Assembly: GCF_021538615.1 (NCBI RefSeq)
Contig: NZ_JAJHIZ010000003.1
Coordinates: 3,348,001-3,412,000 of the forward strand
Length of the DNA: 64,000 nt
Reading direction: 5' to 3'
Source of the DNA: Niabella agricola
Lineage (GTDB): Bacteria > Bacteroidota > Bacteroidia > Chitinophagales > Chitinophagaceae
The first letter of the stretch is position 1, and each line of letters begins with the position of its first letter. Below, piece after piece: positions 61,508-64,000 of this stretch. The position numbers and the translations under genes were made by a program. The notes below the pieces were generated by a model. It made no database searches. It was not told the DNA's origin and worked only from the letters and a program-made list of their open reading frames with translations.

Positions 61508-62116
61508 TTAATCCGGCGGGTTCCGGTAACTGCGGATCGCGCGCAGGTAGCGCGGCCCTTTTTGGGTTCGGAACCGGGTGGGCATTTGTTTAAACCGCCC
61601 GTTGCGGTCGAAGGTCCATACAATAAAATGAAGATGGGGAAAGTAGGTATAACCGGTATTTCCGCTGTAGGCGATGGGTTGTCCCTTTTTAACGGAGTCG
61701 CCCGTGTGCACCAGCACCCCGTTTTGCTGCAGATGCCAGTACCCGGCCCTTGAACTATCTGCATGCTGAATCACTACGTAATTGGCATGCGCCCGGTTTG
61801 ACTTTTTAATACCACCCTGGCTTCCGTCTTCTTTCAGCCGTACAACCACGCCTTCCCTTGCAGCACAAACCACGGAACCTATGGGCATTTTAAAATCGAG
61901 GGCGGCCCGTCGCTTATGTGTGAACTGTGTAAAATAGCCTTGTACCAGGGTATGGCTTACGCCTTTGGGATAGGGCAGGTCATATACAAAAGAACTGGTG
62001 TCAATGATCCTTCCCCTCTGAAGCCGGTGCGTTTCCCGGCGCAAGGGGTTATTCATGTAGCCGCAGCTGCCCAATAAAACAGCCGTGGCCAGGGGTATGA
62101 GGATGAGCGCGCGCAT
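61508..62116 (-). CDS. M23-like lipoprotein with altered metal site
   Basis: About 202 residues starting MRALILIPLATAVLLGSCGY, a lipoprotein. The M23-like domain has RAALDFKMPIGSVVCAAREG, where the usual H-x-x-x-D has Arg in place of the first His, then YWHLQQNGVL and FPHLHFIVW. The second metal ligands (D, and the H-x-H) are kept, but the loss of the first His suggests a variant or non-catalytic protein. This layout is found in several Bacteroidota lipoproteins. The frame is open to 62188 but that part overlaps the Nfu gene. Confidence 0.85.
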   Translation of the reverse strand: MRALILIPLATAVLLGSCGYMNNPLRRETHRLQRGRIIDTSSFVYDLPYPKGVSHTLVQGYFTQFTHKRRAALDFKMPIGSVVCAAREGVVVRLKEDGSQGGIKKSNRAHANYVVIQHADSSRAGYWHLQQNGVLVHTGDSVKKGQPIAYSGNTGYTYFPHLHFIVWTFDRNGRFKQMPTRFRTQKGPRYLRAIRSYRNPPD

Positions 62117-62168
62117 TAAAAAGCGCCACCGGTACGGTGACGCCAACAAATGTATTGATTCTGATGGA

Positions 62169-62765
62169 TTATTCAGCTTCTGCCACAACTTCCTTTACTT
62201 CAGGAATCATGCGTTTCATCATTCCTTCGATGCCTGCTTTAAGCGTAATCATAGAAGACGGGCAACCGCTGCAGCTACCCTGCATCATCAGGTTAACCAC
62301 TCCGTCATTATAACTGCGGAACTGGATGGCACCGCCGTCCATTTCAACAGCCGGTTTTACATAATTCTCCAACAGTTCCTTAATACGTTTTACCACATCA
62401 TCATCGTCTGCAGAAACTTCATTGCTGCTTTCTTTTTTAACCGTAACCACTTCATCTTCGTTGATCACCACCTTGCCCTCTTCCAGGTAGTCTTTTAAAA
62501 ACTGGCGGATCGACGGGGTCACGTCCTGCCACTCCGCATCGGCGGTTTTTGTAAGGGTAACAAAATTGCTGGCGATGAAAACAGCTTTTATAAACGGAAA
62601 ACCAAACAATTCGGTGGCAAGCGGTGATGGCTTGGCGGCTTCTGCATCCGGAAAATCAATGCTTTTACCGGGATATAGCAATTTGTTGGCCACAAACTTC
62701 ATCGTTTCCGGGTTCGGAGTCATTTCTGTATAAATACTGATCACTGGATTACCTGTTTTTATCAT
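62169..62765 (-). CDS. Nfu-type iron-sulfur scaffold protein
   Basis: A 198-residue protein with the N-terminal Nfu domain (ISIYTEMTPNPETMKFVANK, LATELFGFPFIKAVFIASNF) and the C-terminal NifU-like domain (VKPAVEMDGGAIQFRSYNDG, VVNLMMQGSCSGCPSSMITL) with C-S-G-C at about 163-166. It carries and passes on Fe-S clusters. The gene is monocistronic with TAATTTTG at 62786-62793 as promoter box. Two linked Cys pairs in a dimer hold one 4Fe-4S cluster in the known family. Confidence 0.95.
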   Translation of the reverse strand: MIKTGNPVISIYTEMTPNPETMKFVANKLLYPGKSIDFPDAEAAKPSPLATELFGFPFIKAVFIASNFVTLTKTADAEWQDVTPSIRQFLKDYLEEGKVVINEDEVVTVKKESSNEVSADDDDVVKRIKELLENYVKPAVEMDGGAIQFRSYNDGVVNLMMQGSCSGCPSSMITLKAGIEGMMKRMIPEVKEVVAEAE

Positions 62766-62785
62766 GATATGCTGCTATTAATTTA

Positions 62786-62793
62786 CAAAATTA
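62786..62793 (-). promoter_or_regulatory. -7 promoter box of the Nfu gene
   Basis: Minus strand TAATTTTG, an exact TAnnTTTG box, about 20 bases before the ATG at 62765. Confidence 0.5.
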
Positions 62794-63016
62794 ACAATAT
62801 TTGGCCGTATTGGTTGAAAAGAGTCGGCTGCAACGCATAACATTTTATGGTTCAGCCTGTATGGGAACATATGGACGGCCCTGGCTGCTGCAGCTCAGAA
62901 AAACAGGATACACCCGTGAATAATCTGTATCTTGTCCTGAATATCCTGCGGAAACTTATTGTTGCCTCCGGAGCCATAAATAAACCCATATATCTGTTTT
63001 GTGAAAAATTATTTAA

Positions 63017-64000
63017 ATGGTTGATAATAAAAGAGTTTTGAGCGAGCGATTCAAGCCGGTGGTGCTTTTGTATGGTACAGGCATCGCAATCAATTTTATT
63101 ACCCGCCTGGTGCTGCTTTTGGTTTCATTCAATGATCTGACGCTGGGGCTGAAAAATATAACAGGAATTTTTTTTATCGGGCTTTTTTATGATATCTGTT
63201 TCCTGTCTTTTGTATCCATTCCGTTTATCCTGATCGCCTGGCTTACCAATGATCTTCTTTTCAAAAATCCCTGGAAAAAAGGGGTGATTACACTTTTTAT
63301 TATCGGCATCGTCCTCTCGGTGATCCGCAACCCGATTCCGAGGGAGTTTGATAAAAAACTACCCTGGGTGTTTACCGGGTTGGTCGTGTTGTTGTTTGGC
63401 GCTTATCTGTTGCTGGCTTCAAAAACGGATGCCTATCGCCACCGCTGGAGAACCCGCGGCATGAAAGTATTCTTTTTTATCATTCTGTTTTTGTTTGTTT
63501 TTAATATCATCAGCGAGTATTTCTTTTGGGATGAATTTGGCTCTCGCTACAATTTTATCGCCGTGGATTACCTGATTTATACCAATGAGGTCGTGGGCAA
63601 TATCCGGGAATCCTACCCCATCGGCTGGATCATTGCCGGGGTATTGCTGGTGACGGTACTGGTTTTTATGCTTATCCGCAAGCGTTTGGATGGCTGGGCT
63701 TTTGCGTTCCCCGGGTTTGCACAGCGGTCGGCGCTGGCGCTGGGATTACTGCTGGTTCCCGTATTGGTTTATTTTTTGGTAAACAACCGGATCAAGAACT
63801 TTAGCGATAACGATTATGTAAACCAGCTGGCGGGTAACGGCGTATATGAATTTGGAGCTGCTTTCTGGAATAACGACCTGGATTTTTACCGGTTTTACAA
63901 AACCATACCGGATCAGGAAGCACTTGCCGAAGTGCGGAAACAATTGCTGGAGCGCTCTCCAACCGACAGTTTTTTAAACAACAACGGGTTTTCCATCGAG
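63017..64000 (+). CDS. Probable sulfatase/LTA-synthase-type membrane enzyme, cut by window edge
   Basis: The frame from the ATG at 63017 is open to the right edge (328 codons seen). The N-terminus has five membrane segments: PVVLLYGTGIAINFITRLVL, IFFIGLFYDICFLSFVSIPF, GVITLFIIGIVLSVI, LPWVFTGLVVLLFGAYLLLA and KVFFFIILFLFVFNIISEYF, plus a later segment (WIIAGVLLVTVLVFMLIRKR). This is the N-terminal membrane domain of LTA synthase-type sulfatases (LtaS/phosphoglycerol transferase family); the catalytic sulfatase domain would lie outside the window. A start at 63017 follows a weakly promoter-like stretch. The enzyme type is inference from topology. Confidence 0.7.
   Translation, partial: MVDNKRVLSERFKPVVLLYGTGIAINFITRLVLLLVSFNDLTLGLKNITGIFFIGLFYDICFLSFVSIPFILIAWLTNDLLFKNPWKKGVITLFIIGIVLSVIRNPIPREFDKKLPWVFTGLVVLLFGAYLLLASKTDAYRHRWRTRGMKVFFFIILFLFVFNIISEYFFWDEFGSRYNFIAVDYLIYTNEVVGNIRESYPIGWIIAGVLLVTVLVFMLIRKRLDGWAFAFPGFAQRSALALGLLLVPVLVYFLVNNRIKNFSDNDYVNQLAGNGVYEFGAAFWNNDLDFYRFYKTIPDQEALAEVRKQLLERSPTDSFLNNNGFSIE

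Noticed and set aside
62847..63041. 64-codon plus-strand frame before the membrane sulfatase-like gene
   Set aside because: It overlaps the better-supported start at 63017 in a different frame, and its composition is not protein-like.

Overview
The window looks like chromosomal DNA of a Bacteroidota bacterium, most likely of the Chitinophagaceae type. This rests on several signs: Bacteroidota-type promoter -7 boxes (TAnnTTTG) lie just upstream of many starts, Shine-Dalgarno sequences are weak or absent, CarB ends before the MGS-like regulatory domain, and the families present (TlpA-like proteins with a long N-terminal region, four-helix-bundle suffix protein, DUF4476, LUD, M23 and S41 lipoproteins) are typical of the group. 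The genus-level idea is inference. No rRNA, tRNA, CRISPR array or complete insertion sequence was seen.

Layout. 0-10.2 kb is a mostly minus-strand housekeeping block: a YceI protein cut by the left edge, a TlpA-like lipoprotein, gatB, a double-PDZ protein, a membrane protein coupled to a voltage-gated-type ion channel, alaS and an outer-membrane lipoprotein, with REP-like CGCATCTGCGG repeats between them. 10.3-17.7 kb holds mgsA, an S41-type protein flanked by two copies of the uvrB 5' end, uvrB, a four-helix-bundle protein, a DoxX-like protein and small hypotheticals. 17.9-23.0 kb is an accessory island, partly AT-rich: an AbrB-like small protein with RhuM, an OLD-type ATPase with a TOPRIM-like tail, an XRE regulator, a possible RNase-toxin-like protein and an internally duplicated partner. 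23.1-30.2 kb has a GH9 glycosidase, an OmpA-type protein and a TapB-like protein whose 3' end is repeated four times in a 210-bp array.

30.3-44.5 kb holds polA, an S41 protease, a four-gene sensory operon ending in a histidine kinase and LuxR-type regulator, a possible regulated small transcript divergent from it, a MerR regulator, MscS, an LpxH-like hydrolase and small enzymes. 44.8-51.7 kb contains the ftsH-rsfS block with divergent birA, a Uma2 protein, bcp and an M23 peptidase. 51.8-64 kb contains a dihaem cytochrome c, a frameshifted DUF4476 gene, a subtilase, carB, pdxA, an M48 peptidase, an NadR-type kinase, an M23-like lipoprotein, an Nfu iron-sulfur protein and the start of a probable sulfatase/LTA-synthase-type membrane enzyme cut by the right edge.

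Most genes are ordinary core functions (translation, DNA repair and replication, pyrimidine and B6 synthesis, envelope). The parts most worth a second look are the 17.9-23.0 kb island, the 210-bp array, the uvrB 5' duplication, the AGACCT palindrome family that supplies stop codons to two genes, and the 37.7-38.3 kb regulatory region.
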